Positions 30,268 through 39,384 of a DNA stretch of 64,000 nucleotides are shown piece by piece. The notes under the pieces are model-generated. The model was not told the origin of the DNA. It did not search any database and worked only from the letters and a program-made list of their open reading frames with translations. This stretch comes from Rhodococcus spongiicola (GTDB lineage Bacteria > Actinomycetota > Actinomycetes > Mycobacteriales > Mycobacteriaceae): contig NZ_RKLN01000002.1 of assembly GCF_004011835.1 (NCBI RefSeq), forward strand, positions 415,469 through 479,468. Direction: 5' to 3'. Position 1 is the first letter of the stretch. Every line of letters starts with the position of its first letter. Both the position numbers and the translations under genes were made by a program.

Positions 30268-31266
30268 GTGACCAAGGCAGTGGTGCTGGGTGCGGGCTCG
30301 TGGGGGACCACGTTCGCGAAGGTGCTCGCGGACGCGGGGACCGACGTCACCCTGTGGACGCGGCGGAGCGAGGTAGCCGACGCGATCGTCACGCGTCACG
30401 AGAACCCTGATTATCTGCCCGGGATCACGCTCCCGGCGGCGTTGTCCGCCACGGCCGACCACCAGAAGGCGCTCGACGGGGCCGACATCGTCGTGCTCGC
30501 GGTGCCGTCACAGTCGTTGCGCGGCAACCTCGAGCGGTGGGCCGGGGCGATCGGCGCCGACGCGACACTGTTGAGCCTCGCGAAAGGTATCGAGAGTGTC
30601 ACCCTGCTGCGGATGAGCGAGGTCATCTCCCAAGTGGCCGCGGTCGACCCGTCCCGGGTCGCGGTACTGTCCGGGCCGAATCTCGCTCGTGAGATCGCGC
30701 TGGAACAGCCGACCGCGACCGTCGTGGCCTGTACCGATGAGGCACGCGCGATGGCCATCCAGAAGTCTTGTGCAACAGGCTATTTCCGCCCCTACACGAA
30801 CACCGATGTGATCGGTTGCGAGATCGGAGGTGCGTGCAAGAACGTCATCGCGTTGGCGTGCGGTATGGCTTCCGGAATCGGGCTGGGCGAGAACACGATC
30901 GCGACCCTGATCACACGTGGCCTTGCCGAGACCATCCGGCTCGGTGTCGCGCTGGGCGGCAAGGCGCCGACACTGGCGGGTCTCGCCGGCGTCGGCGATT
31001 TGGTCGCAACGTGTAACTCTCCGCTGTCACGCAACAGGTCGTTCGGTGAGCGGCTGGGACTCGGCGATTCTCTCGAGAGCGCGCAGGCCGCGACGAACGG
31101 GCAAGTCGCCGAGGGCGTCAAGTCCTGTACCTCGGTGCGGGCACTCGCGGCTGCTCACGGGGTCGAGATGCCGCTGACCGATGCCGTCCATCAGGTTTGC
31201 CATGAGGGGTTGGCGGTCCGCGACGCGGTCGGCATCTTGCTCGGGCGACGTGTCAAACCGGAATGA
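30268..31266 (+). CDS. gpsA: Glycerol-3-phosphate dehydrogenase [NAD(P)+]
   Basis: 332 residues. It reduces dihydroxyacetone phosphate to sn-glycerol 3-phosphate for phospholipid synthesis. The Rossmann motif [10 protein letters not shown] is at 8-17; the catalytic Lys is in [13 protein letters not shown] and the C-terminal substrate loop reads LSRNRSFG. The GTG start follows GGAGGGG. Equivalent to gpdA2 of M. tuberculosis and followed, as there, by ddl. Confidence 0.95.
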   Translation: MTKAVVLGAGSWGTTFAKVLADAGTDVTLWTRRSEVADAIVTRHENPDYLPGITLPAALSATADHQKALDGADIVVLAVPSQSLRGNLERWAGAIGADATLLSLAKGIESVTLLRMSEVISQVAAVDPSRVAVLSGPNLAREIALEQPTATVVACTDEARAMAIQKSCATGYFRPYTNTDVIGCEIGGACKNVIALACGMASGIGLGENTIATLITRGLAETIRLGVALGGKAPTLAGLAGVGDLVATCNSPLSRNRSFGERLGLGDSLESAQAATNGQVAEGVKSCTSVRALAAAHGVEMPLTDAVHQVCHEGLAVRDAVGILLGRRVKPE

Positions 31267-31286
31267 CCCTCGAACCGGAGTGACCC
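31253..31286. repeat. 17-bp tandem duplication containing the gpsA stop codon
   Basis: TCAAACCGGAATGACCC (31253-31269) and TCGAACCGGAGTGACCC (31270-31286) differ at two bases. Each contains TGA in the same position; the first is the gpsA stop. Confidence 0.65.
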
Positions 31287-31351
31287 CGAACATCACGATG
31301 CCGCGACTGTCCGGGTATTCGATCGGTTCGGTCCGGCGGTGACCACGACGG

Positions 31352-31357
31352 TACGGT
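31352..31357 (+). promoter_or_regulatory. -10 box of leaderless promoter for ddl
   Basis: TACGGT is followed by 7 nt (TTGGGGC) and the GTG start at 31365. Confidence 0.5.
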
Positions 31358-31364
31358 TTGGGGC

Positions 31365-32471
31365 GTGAGCAATCCGCGTACCAGGGTCGCAGTCCTCTTC
31401 GGCGGCCGAAGCAACGAGCATTCGGTGTCCTGCGTGTCCGCCGGCAGCGTCCTGAGGAACCTCGACCCGGACCGCTACGAGGTGGTGCCGATCGGGATCA
31501 CAACGGATGGCGCCTGGGTGTTGGGGTCGACCGATCCGGCGGCCTTGTCAATGGGTGACCGCTCGATGCCGACTGTCGACGCGAATGGGACGGCGGTGGC
31601 GATCACTGTGGACCCCACCCGTGCAGGTGCGCTGGTGGTGCTCGACGGGGCGCAGGCGGGCCAGGGACTCGGCGCGGTCGACGTAGTGTTCCCGGTTCTG
31701 CACGGCGCCTACGGAGAGGACGGCACGATCCAGGGCCTGCTCGAGTTGGCGGGGGTCCCGTATGTCGGTCCCGGTGTCCTGGCGAGTGCGGCAGGTATGG
31801 ACAAGGAGTTCACCAAGAAACTCCTCGCCGCTGAGGGACTTCCGGTCGGCTATCAGGTGGTGCTGCGTCCGGGCACCCCGACGCTCACCCTGGATCAGAT
31901 GGATCGACTCGGTCTGCCGGTCTTCGTCAAGCCCGCGCGCGGTGGCTCTTCGATCGGCATCACGCGTGTTGCGGACTGGGCGCACGTCGACGAGGCGATC
32001 GCTCTCGCACGCAAACACGACCCGAAAGTGATCGTCGAGTCCGCCATCGTGGGACGGGAGGTCGAGTGCGGCGTCCTCGAGTTCCCCGACGGCGATGTGC
32101 GGGCGAGCGTGGCGGCAGAGATCCGCATGCCCGACACCGGTGGTGACGAGTCCGCGTTCTACGACTTCGACACCAAGTACCTCGACGACGTCTGCGAGTT
32201 CGACGTCCCGGCAAAGCTCGACGACGCCGTCAGCAAGCAGATCCGTGAACTGGCGGTCCGCGCGTTCCGCGCGCTCGACTGCCAGGGTTTGGCGCGGGTC
32301 GACTTCTTCATCACCGCCGACGGTCCCGTGATCAACGAGATCAACACGATGCCGGGGTTCACGTCGATATCGATGTTCCCCCGAATGTGGCAGGCTGCGG
32401 GAATCGAGTACGCGGATCTGGTCTCGACGCTCGTCGAAACAGCGTTGGCGCGCGGGACCGGACTCCGGTAG
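31365..32471 (+). CDS. ddl: D-alanine--D-alanine ligase
   Basis: 368-residue ATP-grasp enzyme joining two D-Ala for peptidoglycan. N-terminal [11 protein letters not shown] (about 11-21) binds D-Ala; the central ATP-grasp region has [13 protein letters not shown]; the C-terminal [18 protein letters not shown] contains the metal ligands and specificity loop. The Tyr/Phe position that distinguishes D-Ala from D-Lac ligases was not assigned. GTG 31365 is supported by the TACGGT box 7 nt upstream. Confidence 0.95.
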   Translation: MSNPRTRVAVLFGGRSNEHSVSCVSAGSVLRNLDPDRYEVVPIGITTDGAWVLGSTDPAALSMGDRSMPTVDANGTAVAITVDPTRAGALVVLDGAQAGQGLGAVDVVFPVLHGAYGEDGTIQGLLELAGVPYVGPGVLASAAGMDKEFTKKLLAAEGLPVGYQVVLRPGTPTLTLDQMDRLGLPVFVKPARGGSSIGITRVADWAHVDEAIALARKHDPKVIVESAIVGREVECGVLEFPDGDVRASVAAEIRMPDTGGDESAFYDFDTKYLDDVCEFDVPAKLDDAVSKQIRELAVRAFRALDCQGLARVDFFITADGPVINEINTMPGFTSISMFPRMWQAAGIEYADLVSTLVETALARGTGLR

Positions 32472-32486
32472 GGGATCCCGTACCCG

Positions 32487-32537
32487 GGACTCAGGGGATT
32501 CTGGTTCTCAGGGGATTCTGGGACTCAGGGGAAGGGG
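32487..32537. repeat. Three 17-bp tandem repeats between ddl and the DUF3515 gene
   Basis: GGACTCAGGGGATTCTG (32487-32503), GTTCTCAGGGGATTCTG (32504-32520) and GGACTCAGGGGAAGGGG (32521-32537). The last copy contains the stop codon of the DUF3515 gene (minus strand, 32525-32527). Confidence 0.7.
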
Positions 32538-33145
32538 ATCGGCGCAGGGTCGGGCGGCTGCGCCGGCAGCGCCTTCGCCACCGCGGCGGAAGCATCCTGC
32601 AATGGCGTAGGACCCGACCCGCCCGGCGCGGTGAGCGCAATGTACACGCCGCGGTCGACGGCGTACCACGTGCTCGCGTCCATGCCCTGTGCGGCGCCGG
32701 AGATTTCGAACCATTGCACGCCGTCGACGATGCTGAGTGGCGACGCCTCGTTGAACTCTGGCGGCCGAGGCAGGCCGCATCGCATCACGATCGGTTCGCC
32801 TTCGGTCTGCTGCCAGGCTGCGGCCGCCACGGGCGCCGGATCCCGAAGTTCCGCGCGGGTGAAGTCGCCCAGCTTCTCCGGGAGATCTGCCATCAGTGTG
32901 GTGCACTCGCTGGACTCGGCGGCCGGGGCCTCGACGGGACCGAGTCCCACCGGCTGCTGGACCGGGGTCCTGTTGGCGATGGCGGCGGCCACGATCACAC
33001 CGATGACTAGAGCCACGGGCAGCGCGACCGCGGTCGCGATCAGTGCGGGGTGACGCCTCTCTGTCGAGTGCTCGTTCTGTTCGGCCGTGGCGTTCTCTTC
33101 GGCCGTCGGGTCCTGTTCGGACGAGGGGTTCTGGGGTTCGGACAT
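32525..33145 (-). CDS. DUF3515 family membrane-anchored protein
   Basis: 206 residues. The N-terminal 30 residues are Glu/Asn-rich and hydrophilic, followed by one transmembrane helix (about 33-58) and an extracytoplasmic DUF3515 domain with two cysteines (ECTTLMADLP and MRCGLPRPPEF) that could form a disulfide. The family is restricted to actinobacteria and uncharacterised; Rv2980 is the M. tuberculosis counterpart. The gene starts 1 bp after the RAM-domain gene's stop, so the two form an operon. Confidence 0.82.
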   Translation of the reverse strand: MSEPQNPSSEQDPTAEENATAEQNEHSTERRHPALIATAVALPVALVIGVIVAAAIANRTPVQQPVGLGPVEAPAAESSECTTLMADLPEKLGDFTRAELRDPAPVAAAAWQQTEGEPIVMRCGLPRPPEFNEASPLSIVDGVQWFEISGAAQGMDASTWYAVDRGVYIALTAPGGSGPTPLQDASAAVAKALPAQPPDPAPIPFP

Positions 33146-33146
33146 C

Positions 33147-33395
33147 TCAGTTCTCGGTCGGTGCGGCTGGTGCCGCGATCTGGCAGGTCAGGATGCGGGT
33201 AATGCCCTGAACCTTCTTCATGTCGTCGACGACGTCGGACAGTCCCGACTCGGCGGGTGCGCCGACCCGCGCGATCACGTCGTAGGGTCCTAGCACATCC
33301 TCGGCGGAGTCGACGCCGGAGATTCGGGCAAGTGTCGCCGCGACCGTGGCCGCCCTGCCGACCTCTGTCTGGATCAGTACGAAAGCCTGAACCAC
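33147..33395 (-). CDS. Stand-alone RAM (Lrp/AsnC ligand-binding) domain protein
   Basis: 82 residues with an alpha-beta sandwich of the Lrp/AsnC effector-binding type (MVQAFVLIQTEVGRAATVA ... GPYDVIARV) and no helix-turn-helix. Such stand-alone RAM domains bind amino acids and assemble as oligomers, or pair with full-length Lrp proteins. The GTG start is preceded by a perfect 19-bp direct repeat. It is the first gene of a two-gene operon with the DUF3515 protein. The effector is unknown. Confidence 0.85.
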   Translation of the reverse strand: MVQAFVLIQTEVGRAATVAATLARISGVDSAEDVLGPYDVIARVGAPAESGLSDVVDDMKKVQGITRILTCQIAAPAAPTEN

Positions 33396-33410
33396 CGGTC
33401 CATCCCTTCC

Positions 33411-33448
33411 CGACGTAATGCGCCGTCATCGACGTAATGCGCCGTCAT
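33411..33448. repeat. Perfect 19-bp direct repeat upstream of the RAM-domain gene
   Basis: CGACGTAATGCGCCGTCAT occurs twice without gap or mismatch (33411-33429, 33430-33448), 16-53 bp upstream of the RAM-domain start codon. In the transcribed direction each copy contains CATTAC. The location suits a promoter or operator region, but the function is unproven. Confidence 0.7.
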
Positions 33449-33685
33449 CTCGGTAGAGTCCCGAGGGACCATCGGGACACCCCCGAGACTCCTGCCGGCG
33501 TTCCGCACCAGGCGGCCGGCCGCAAATTAAAAGGTACCGCAGTCGTCGCACGGCACCTGTTGCCCGGCACCACCGACTCGAGTGGTAGAGGCCTCAGGTG
33601 GTACGCGTGAACGACTCGCCGCAGAGACACTTGGAGGACGACCATCGACACCTCTCGACCGCAGCGGGGCCACGGCGAGCGTACC

Positions 33686-34669
33686 GTGGCGCAAGTGGGC
33701 GAGTTCGCCGTGATCGAGCAGGTCGTGGCACGACGCAGGCAGCCGACGACGACGCTTGTCGGGCCGGGCGACGACGCGGCGCTGGTGCAGGCCACGGACG
33801 GACGGGTCGCGGTATCGGCGGACATGCTCATCGAGGGCCGACATTTTCGGCTCGACTGGTCGACGCCCGAGCAGGTCGGGCGAAAAGCCGTGGCACAGAA
33901 TGGTGCGGACATTGCGGCGATGGGGGCCCGGCCGACGGCCTTCCTGGTCTCGCTGGGTTGTCCGCCCGAAACCCCGGTGTCCGTGGCGGCCGGCATCTCC
34001 GAGGGCATCGGACTCGCCGCGGAGGCGCTCGGCGCGGGCGTGGTTGGGGGAGACCTGGTGCAGTCGGACCACATCGTGGTGTCGGTGACGGTGCTCGGCG
34101 ACCTCGAGGGACGGGCACCGGTGCTCCGATCGGGGGCGCGTGCCGGTGACGTCGTCGCGGTCGCCGGTCGGCTCGGCCGCTCCGCCGCTGGACTGGCGTT
34201 GCTGTCGGCCGGGATCGGAGTCGAGGGGCCGCCCGATACTTCGACCACGGCTACTTCGCTCACGGCGCTGATCGACTCGCACCGGGTTCCGGCGCCACCG
34301 TACGCCGCCGGTCTCGACGCGGCTCGATCGGGCGTGCGAGCCATGACCGACATCTCCGATGGTCTCGTCGCGGACCTGAGCCACGTCGCGGACGCTTCCG
34401 GTGTGCAGATCCGGATCGACCGCGATTCGGTCGGACTCGATCCCGCCCTCGCCGCTGCTGCCGAACGGCTCGAACGCGACCCGTGGGCATGGATCCTCAC
34501 AGGCGGTGAGGACCACGCCCTCGCGGCCACCTTCGCCTCCGTCGCGGATCTCCCGGCGGGATGGACGGCGATCGGGGAGGTCGCTCCTGGCAACGGAGGT
34601 GCGGCAGTACTCGTCGATGGACGCCCCTGGACGGCGTCCGGGGGCTGGCAGAGCTTCGACGCGGGATAG
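33686..34669 (+). CDS. thiL: Thiamine-monophosphate kinase
   Basis: 327 residues. It phosphorylates thiamine phosphate to thiamine diphosphate, the cofactor used by IlvB. PurM/AIR-synthase fold: GEFAVIEQVV at the N-terminus, GPGDDAAL (about 26-33) for metal and nucleotide binding, then VVGGDLVQ. GTG 33686 is the first ordinary start codon, but it has a weak ribosome site and gives a protein about 15 residues shorter than homologues. GGAGG at 33633-33637 instead points to an in-frame ATC codon at 33644. An unusual start is possible; see findings. Confidence 0.9.
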   Translation: MAQVGEFAVIEQVVARRRQPTTTLVGPGDDAALVQATDGRVAVSADMLIEGRHFRLDWSTPEQVGRKAVAQNGADIAAMGARPTAFLVSLGCPPETPVSVAAGISEGIGLAAEALGAGVVGGDLVQSDHIVVSVTVLGDLEGRAPVLRSGARAGDVVAVAGRLGRSAAGLALLSAGIGVEGPPDTSTTATSLTALIDSHRVPAPPYAAGLDAARSGVRAMTDISDGLVADLSHVADASGVQIRIDRDSVGLDPALAAAAERLERDPWAWILTGGEDHALAATFASVADLPAGWTAIGEVAPGNGGAAVLVDGRPWTASGGWQSFDAG

Positions 34670-34678
34670 GTTGCAGGG

Positions 34679-35200
34679 ATGGCAATCTACGCACTTGGCG
34701 ATCGCGAACCAAACATCGCACCGGACGTCTACGTCCACCCGGACGCCGTTGTGATCGGCGCCGTCACCCTCGGGGCGGGTGTTTCGATCTGGCCGCACGC
34801 GGTGCTGCGCGGCGACTACGGCACCATCAGCGTCGGCGCGGGCACCAATATCCAAGACGGCACCATCATCCACTGCACGGCGACCGATGCCACGAACATT
34901 GGTGCCGGATGTGTCGTCGGCCACAATGCCCACATCGAGGGCGCCACGATCGGCGACAACTGCCTCATCGCGTCCGGAGCGGTCGTGCTCAACGGGTCCG
35001 TCGTCGGTGAGGGATCGGTTGTCGGTGCGGGAGCCGTGGTGCCGTTCAAGTTCGAGGTACCCTCACGCAGCATGGCGCTGGGTGTGCCGGCGAAGGTCCG
35101 TGAGGGGTTCGAGGTTCCGGAAGGCCATCTCGACCTCAACGTCAAGCTGTACCAGGCGAACGCCGCGTACTACCGCGACTCGCTACGCAGGCTCGCCTGA
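34679..35200 (+). CDS. Gamma-carbonic-anhydrase-like left-handed beta-helix protein
   Basis: 173 residues, mostly hexapeptide repeats forming a left-handed beta-helix, with a C-terminal helix. Histidines H65 and H82 match two zinc ligands of the gamma class. The third expected His, five residues after H82, is E87 (in [10 protein letters not shown]), with an extra H85. The metal site is therefore atypical and carbonic anhydrase activity uncertain. It lies 10 bp after thiL, and its stop overlaps the ung start (TGATG). Confidence 0.85.
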   Translation: MAIYALGDREPNIAPDVYVHPDAVVIGAVTLGAGVSIWPHAVLRGDYGTISVGAGTNIQDGTIIHCTATDATNIGAGCVVGHNAHIEGATIGDNCLIASGAVVLNGSVVGEGSVVGAGAVVPFKFEVPSRSMALGVPAKVREGFEVPEGHLDLNVKLYQANAAYYRDSLRRLA

Positions 35201-35877
35201 TGACGGCCAAACCCCTCGGCGACCTGATCGATCCCGGTTGGGCCAAGGCGCTCGCGCCCGTCGAGGCCGGGATCACCGCGATGGGTGACTTCCTGCGCGA
35301 AGAGATCGCGGCCGGGCGCCGCTATCTACCGGCCGGAAAGAACGTGCTGCGGGCCTTCACACGTCCATTCGAGGATGTCCGGGTGTTGATCGTCGGACAG
35401 GACCCCTATCCGACACCCGGCCACGCTGTAGGACTGAGCTTCTCGGTGGCACCCGACGTCCGCCCTGTGCCGCGGAGTCTCGACAACATCTTCACCGAGT
35501 ACAGCCAGGACCTCGGATACCCGACGCCGTCCAACGGTGATCTTTCGCCGTGGAGCGAGAACGGTGTGCTGCTGCTCAACAGGGTGCTCACCGTTGCGCC
35601 GGGTGAGGCCGGCTCGCATCGGCGCAAGGGTTGGGAAGCCGTGACGGAGCAGGCGATTCGCGCGCTCGTCGCGCGGGAGACACCGATGGTGGCGATCCTG
35701 TGGGGACGCGATGCCGGCACGCTGAAGCCGATGTTGGGGGACGTCCCGACGATCGAATCGGCTCACCCGTCGCCGTTGTCGGCGTCGCGCGGCTTCTTCG
35801 GGTCGCGGCCTTTCAGTCGGGCCAACTCGCTACTCGCGGAACTCGGTGCTCAGCCCGTCGACTGGCGTCTGCCCTGA
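35200..35877 (+). CDS. ung: Uracil-DNA glycosylase (family 1)
   Basis: 225 residues. It removes uracil from DNA. Catalytic water-activating D68 is in GQDPYP (66-71); the minor-groove loop [13 protein letters not shown] carries H189. The ATG at 35200 overlaps the stop of the preceding gene, so expression is probably coupled to thiL and the beta-helix protein. Confidence 0.95.
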   Translation: MTAKPLGDLIDPGWAKALAPVEAGITAMGDFLREEIAAGRRYLPAGKNVLRAFTRPFEDVRVLIVGQDPYPTPGHAVGLSFSVAPDVRPVPRSLDNIFTEYSQDLGYPTPSNGDLSPWSENGVLLLNRVLTVAPGEAGSHRRKGWEAVTEQAIRALVARETPMVAILWGRDAGTLKPMLGDVPTIESAHPSPLSASRGFFGSRPFSRANSLLAELGAQPVDWRLP

Positions 35878-35928
35878 TACGTGCCGCGACTGAAGAAGCG
35901 GGGGACCGCGCGGGATCCACGACTGTGG

Positions 35929-35962
35929 CCGTCGCTGCCGGCCTCGGGTCCGGCAGCGACGG
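35929..35962. terminator. Bidirectional terminator between ung and the crotonase gene
   Basis: CCGTCGCTGCCGG (35929-35941) pairs perfectly with 35950-35962 across an 8-nt loop, a 13-bp stem between converging genes. Confidence 0.78.
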
Positions 35963-35969
35963 GGCCCGC

Positions 35970-36764
35970 TCAGGCGTTGCGGACCGAGGAGAAGTCGGGC
36001 CGGCGCTTTTCGACGAACGCGTCCACACCCTCACGACCGGTGGGGCTGTCCGCGGCGGCGGAGATGGACGCAGTCTCGGCGTCGAGTTGCTCCGACAGCG
36101 AGTTGGTGCGGCTGCTCTTGGACAGCTTCTTGATGCCCGCGTAGGACGCGGTCGGGCCGACGGCGAGAGTGCGCGCGATGCGTACGGCCTCGTCCCGGAT
36201 CTGGTCATCCTCGACCAGGCGGCTGAGCAGGCCCAGTCGCACCGCTTCCTCGCCGTTCAGTACGGCGTCGGTCAGGAGGATCTCGCGGGCTCGGGAGGCT
36301 CCGACTATGCGAGGCAGTGTCCAGGACATGCCGCCGTCCGGGGTGAACCCGATGGTTGGGTAGGCGGGGCGCAGCTTGGTGGACGCACCGCCGATCGCGA
36401 TGTCGGCCAGGCACACAATGCTCATGCCGGCACCGGCGGCCCATCCGTTCACGGCTGCGACCACGGGAACTGTCGTGTCGTCGAGTGCGCGAACGAACTC
36501 ATGGAATGCGCCGGCGACCTCACCGACGTATTCGCCGCGGCGCTCGGCTGCCGCGAACGCCCGAACGTTGCCGCCGGCGCAGAAGTTCGCTCCCTCACCG
36601 ACGAGGAGTACCGCTCCGATGGCGGAACCCCCTTCGCGTAGTGCAGAAGTAGCCTGGGTGATTTCGTCGACGTCGAGGGCGGTTGCGTTGGCGGCGGTGG
36701 CCACGGCCACGCGCAGTACGCCGTCCTCGATCCGGACATTGCTGGGTGCGTCTGTTGCAGTCAC
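35970..36764 (-). CDS. Enoyl-CoA hydratase/isomerase (crotonase) family protein
   Basis: 264 residues with the crotonase fold. The oxyanion-hole segments GANFCAGGNVRAF and AVNGWAAGAGMSI are present. The position of one catalytic Glu of hydratases is replaced in PTIGFTPDGGMSW, where an Asp follows Pro; this pattern is seen in isomerases of the PaaG type, so an isomerase is as likely as a hydratase. GTG 36764 is chosen over a frame 49 codons longer because TAATGT lies 7 nt upstream of it (leaderless) and the extension is not family-like. Confidence 0.85.
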   Translation of the reverse strand: MTATDAPSNVRIEDGVLRVAVATAANATALDVDEITQATSALREGGSAIGAVLLVGEGANFCAGGNVRAFAAAERRGEYVGEVAGAFHEFVRALDDTTVPVVAAVNGWAAGAGMSIVCLADIAIGGASTKLRPAYPTIGFTPDGGMSWTLPRIVGASRAREILLTDAVLNGEEAVRLGLLSRLVEDDQIRDEAVRIARTLAVGPTASYAGIKKLSKSSRTNSLSEQLDAETASISAAADSPTGREGVDAFVEKRRPDFSSVRNA

Positions 36765-36894
36765 GTGGAGCACATTATCCGTCCACCCCGGTGGAGCCTG
36801 TTCCCACCTGGCTGGTTCCGCTCCCACCCACCGACAGGGCCCGGACTCGGGACGGCGCACGAGAGCCCGGAACGCACGAGAACTCCGAAGACAA

Positions 36895-36927
36895 CTGAAC
36901 CCCGACACCAACAGTGTCGGGGTTCAG
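36895..36927. terminator. Terminator after rpmB
   Basis: CTGAACCCCGACAC (36895-36908) pairs perfectly with GTGTCGGGGTTCAG (36914-36927) around CAACA, a 14-bp stem. On the minus strand it is followed by TTGTCTT, so it serves rpmB. Confidence 0.82.
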
Positions 36928-36952
36928 TGGAGAACGGTCCGCGTAGGCTGAA

Positions 36953-37144
36953 TCAGCCGCGGACGACCTTGCCGGCCTTCAGGCAAGAGGTGCAGACGTT
37001 CAGCTTCTTGGTGTTGCCGGGGGCAACCTGAGCGCGAACGGTCTGGATGTTCGGGTTCCAGCGACGATTGGTACGCCGGTGCGAGTGCGAGACCGACTTA
37101 CCGAAGCCGGGGCCCTTGGCGCAAACGTCGCAGACGGCAGCCAT
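36953..37144 (-). CDS. rpmB: 50S ribosomal protein L28
   Basis: 63-residue ribosomal protein. It has two CxxC pairs (C5/C8 and C51/C54), so this is the zinc-ribbon (C+) form of L28. GAGGAG is 9 nt before ATG 37144; in-frame upstream codons are not family-like. In many actinobacteria a cysteine-free paralogue replaces the C+ form in zinc starvation; none is seen here. Confidence 0.94.
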   Translation of the reverse strand: MAAVCDVCAKGPGFGKSVSHSHRRTNRRWNPNIQTVRAQVAPGNTKKLNVCTSCLKAGKVVRG

Positions 37145-37317
37145 AGTCGCGAACTCCTCGTGATAGTCAAACATTGTTTTGGGCGGCCTTCGAACACGCG
37201 CAACGCAGCTGCTCGTGCGAGGCAACCCGACAAGATTAACCGCTGCCGCCTCGATTGGCCAAATCAGGCCAGATCACCGTTCGTGTCACCCAAGGGGACA
37301 CCTCGAACCTCGTCCCA

Positions 37318-37356
37318 GACTCGATCGACTGACTCGATCGACTGACTCGATCGGCC
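37318..37356. repeat. Three 13-bp tandem repeats in the rpmB-dak intergenic region
   Basis: GACTCGATCGACT at 37318-37330 and 37331-37343, then GACTCGATCGGCC at 37344-37356. They lie in the 391-bp gap (37145-37535) between the divergent rpmB and DAK2 genes. Apart from promoters that must serve both genes, and these repeats, nothing else is recognised in that gap. Confidence 0.65.
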
Positions 37357-37535
37357 GACCCTATCGACCGTGCCCTCCCCGACGTGTCGCGGGACCATTG
37401 GGGTGTCCGTGGTCCCCGCTAGGCTTGCTGATTGAGATCGACGTCCCCGCAGGGCGTCGGTTCGATGGTCACGCAGGGTCGGCAATCGTGCTAGATCGGT
37501 GGTCGCGCGAGGTCGGTGAGGAGGAGGACGGGCGG

Positions 37536-39239
37536 GTGCTCGAGGTCGCGGAGACGGTGGATGGTCTTGCGCTGCGCCGGTGGGCCCACACGTGCATCAC
37601 CGGTCTCGAGGATCATTGCGACGAGATCAACGACCTCAATGTGTTTCCCGTCCCCGACGCCGACACCGGGACCAACCTTCTGGCGACCATGCGGTCCGCG
37701 GTGTGTGCGGGGGAATCCGTCGGTGAAGACGATGGTGCTGCGGCCGTCGCCAAGGCGCTCGCGCGGGGCGCGGTCTCGGGTGCCCGGGGGAACTCCGGAG
37801 CGATCCTGTCCCAGGTGCTGCGCGGGTTTGCTCGTGGACTCGAGGAATCGGCGACGCCCGAGATCCTCGGCGGTACGGGTCTGCGGTCGGCGTTGCGCTA
37901 CGCGACAGACCTGGCGCTCGCCGCGGTGAGTGTGCCGATGGCCGGGACGATCGTGACGGTCCTCGAGTCCGCCGCGGACGCGGTCGAGGCGGCTGAACCG
38001 AACGCGTCGCTCACCCAACTGGTGCGGGTGGCGGCCGACACCGCCGCCGAGGCGCTGTCGCGGACACCCAAACAGCTGGATGTCCTCGGTGCGGCCGGAG
38101 TGGTCGATGCCGGTGGACTTGGGCTGGTGGTGATCCTCGACGCCCTGGTTGAGACCGTCACCGGTCATACACCCGAACGCTCGTCACTGGCAACGCGTCA
38201 GGGCACATCACTGCCGACGTGCCAGGGGGAACGCGGATCGGACACCGGTCATGTTTACTCGGCGCCTCACCTTGCTCATGAGGTTCCTGGTCAGGACTAC
38301 GAGGTGATGTACCTCGTCGCCGCCGACGACGGAAGCATCTCGACGCTCCGTGCACGACTCGGTGAACTCGGCGACTCGGTCGTCATTGTCAGTGACGGCG
38401 GCGATGATGCCGGTGACAGCGACGACGGCGGCGCCAGCGCCGGCGCCATGTGGTCGGTGCATGTGCACTGTGCGGACGCGGGGGCCGCCATCGAGGCCGG
38501 GCTCGCCGCCGGGCGGTTGTCCGACGTGCGGATCACATGCTTCGTGCTGGACGCGTCGCGGTCGGCGGCGGCGGCCGGGCGCGGCCCGCGTGCCATCCTG
38601 TCGGTGGTGGAGGGGGAGGGGTCGGCCGAACTGTTCTCCCAGGAGGGCGCGCAGGTGCTGCGCTCCTACGGCGCGATCACCCCGGCGCAGCTTCTCGCCG
38701 CTATCCGCGGCACCGGGCGGCGTGAGGTGATGGTGCTACCCAACGGCGCCTTGCCCGCACAGGACCTCGTCGCGGTTGGTGCGCAGGCACGGGGCGACGA
38801 CCGGGAAGTCGTGTTCCTGCCGAGTTCGTCGACGGTTCAGGCCCTCGCGGCACTCGCCGTGCATGACCCGGACCGGATCGGCGTCGACGACGCGTTCGCG
38901 ATGTCCGAGGCCGCGGCGGCGACCCGGTGGGGATCGCTGCGGATCGCTGACGAGCGCGCGCTGACCTACGTCGGTACCTGCGAACCCGGGGACGGCCTCG
39001 GGCTCGTCGGCCATGAGGTTGTGGTGATCGACCCGGATGTGGTGGCGGCGGGCTGCCGTCTCGTGGAACTCGTCCTTGGAGCTGGCGGCGAACTCGTGAC
39101 GATCCTGCTGGGCGCGAAGGCGACGGACGAACTCGGAGAACGGGTGGCTGCGTACATCAGCTCCCGCAACCCCGGCGTCGAGGTGGTGGTCTACCGGGGC
39201 GGTCAGAGTCGCGACCTGTTGCAGTTCGGGGTCGAGTAG
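37536..39239 (+). CDS. DAK2-domain / FakA-like fatty acid kinase family protein
   Basis: About 567 residues. The N-terminal DAK2 (dihydroxyacetone kinase L-type) domain, residues 1-195, has the NVFPVPDADTGTN nucleotide-binding motif and SGARGNSGAILSQ. A middle linker is followed by a C-terminal FakA-type domain (about 240-567). The family includes YloV and FakA, which phosphorylates fatty acids bound to a FakB partner; no fakB (DegV) is adjacent. GTG 37536 is selected by GAGGAGG at 37520-37526; a GTG at 37488 is an alternative. It precedes recG, as in M. tuberculosis. Confidence 0.85.
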   Translation: MLEVAETVDGLALRRWAHTCITGLEDHCDEINDLNVFPVPDADTGTNLLATMRSAVCAGESVGEDDGAAAVAKALARGAVSGARGNSGAILSQVLRGFARGLEESATPEILGGTGLRSALRYATDLALAAVSVPMAGTIVTVLESAADAVEAAEPNASLTQLVRVAADTAAEALSRTPKQLDVLGAAGVVDAGGLGLVVILDALVETVTGHTPERSSLATRQGTSLPTCQGERGSDTGHVYSAPHLAHEVPGQDYEVMYLVAADDGSISTLRARLGELGDSVVIVSDGGDDAGDSDDGGASAGAMWSVHVHCADAGAAIEAGLAAGRLSDVRITCFVLDASRSAAAAGRGPRAILSVVEGEGSAELFSQEGAQVLRSYGAITPAQLLAAIRGTGRREVMVLPNGALPAQDLVAVGAQARGDDREVVFLPSSSTVQALAALAVHDPDRIGVDDAFAMSEAAAATRWGSLRIADERALTYVGTCEPGDGLGLVGHEVVVIDPDVVAAGCRLVELVLGAGGELVTILLGAKATDELGERVAAYISSRNPGVEVVVYRGGQSRDLLQFGVE

Positions 39240-39265
39240 AAGGCGGAGTGGATGGCGGTGACGGT

Positions 39266-39337
39266 GGTTAGAGGCACGCTGGTTAGAGCGCTGGTTAGAG
39301 GCACGCTGGGTACAGGCACGCCGGTTGGAGGCATAGG
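39266..39337. repeat. Five degenerate 15-bp tandem repeats between the DAK2 gene and recG
   Basis: GGTTAGAGGCACGCT (39266-39280), a 12-bp shortened copy (39281-39292), an exact copy (39293-39307), GGGTACAGGCACGCC (39308-39322) and GGTTGGAGGCATAGG (39323-39337). They begin 26 bp after the DAK2 stop and end 47 bp before recG. Confidence 0.7.
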
Positions 39338-39384
39338 GCGTAGCGGGCGAGTGTTCGAACCGTGGGCGGTCAGGGGAGTCCGAC

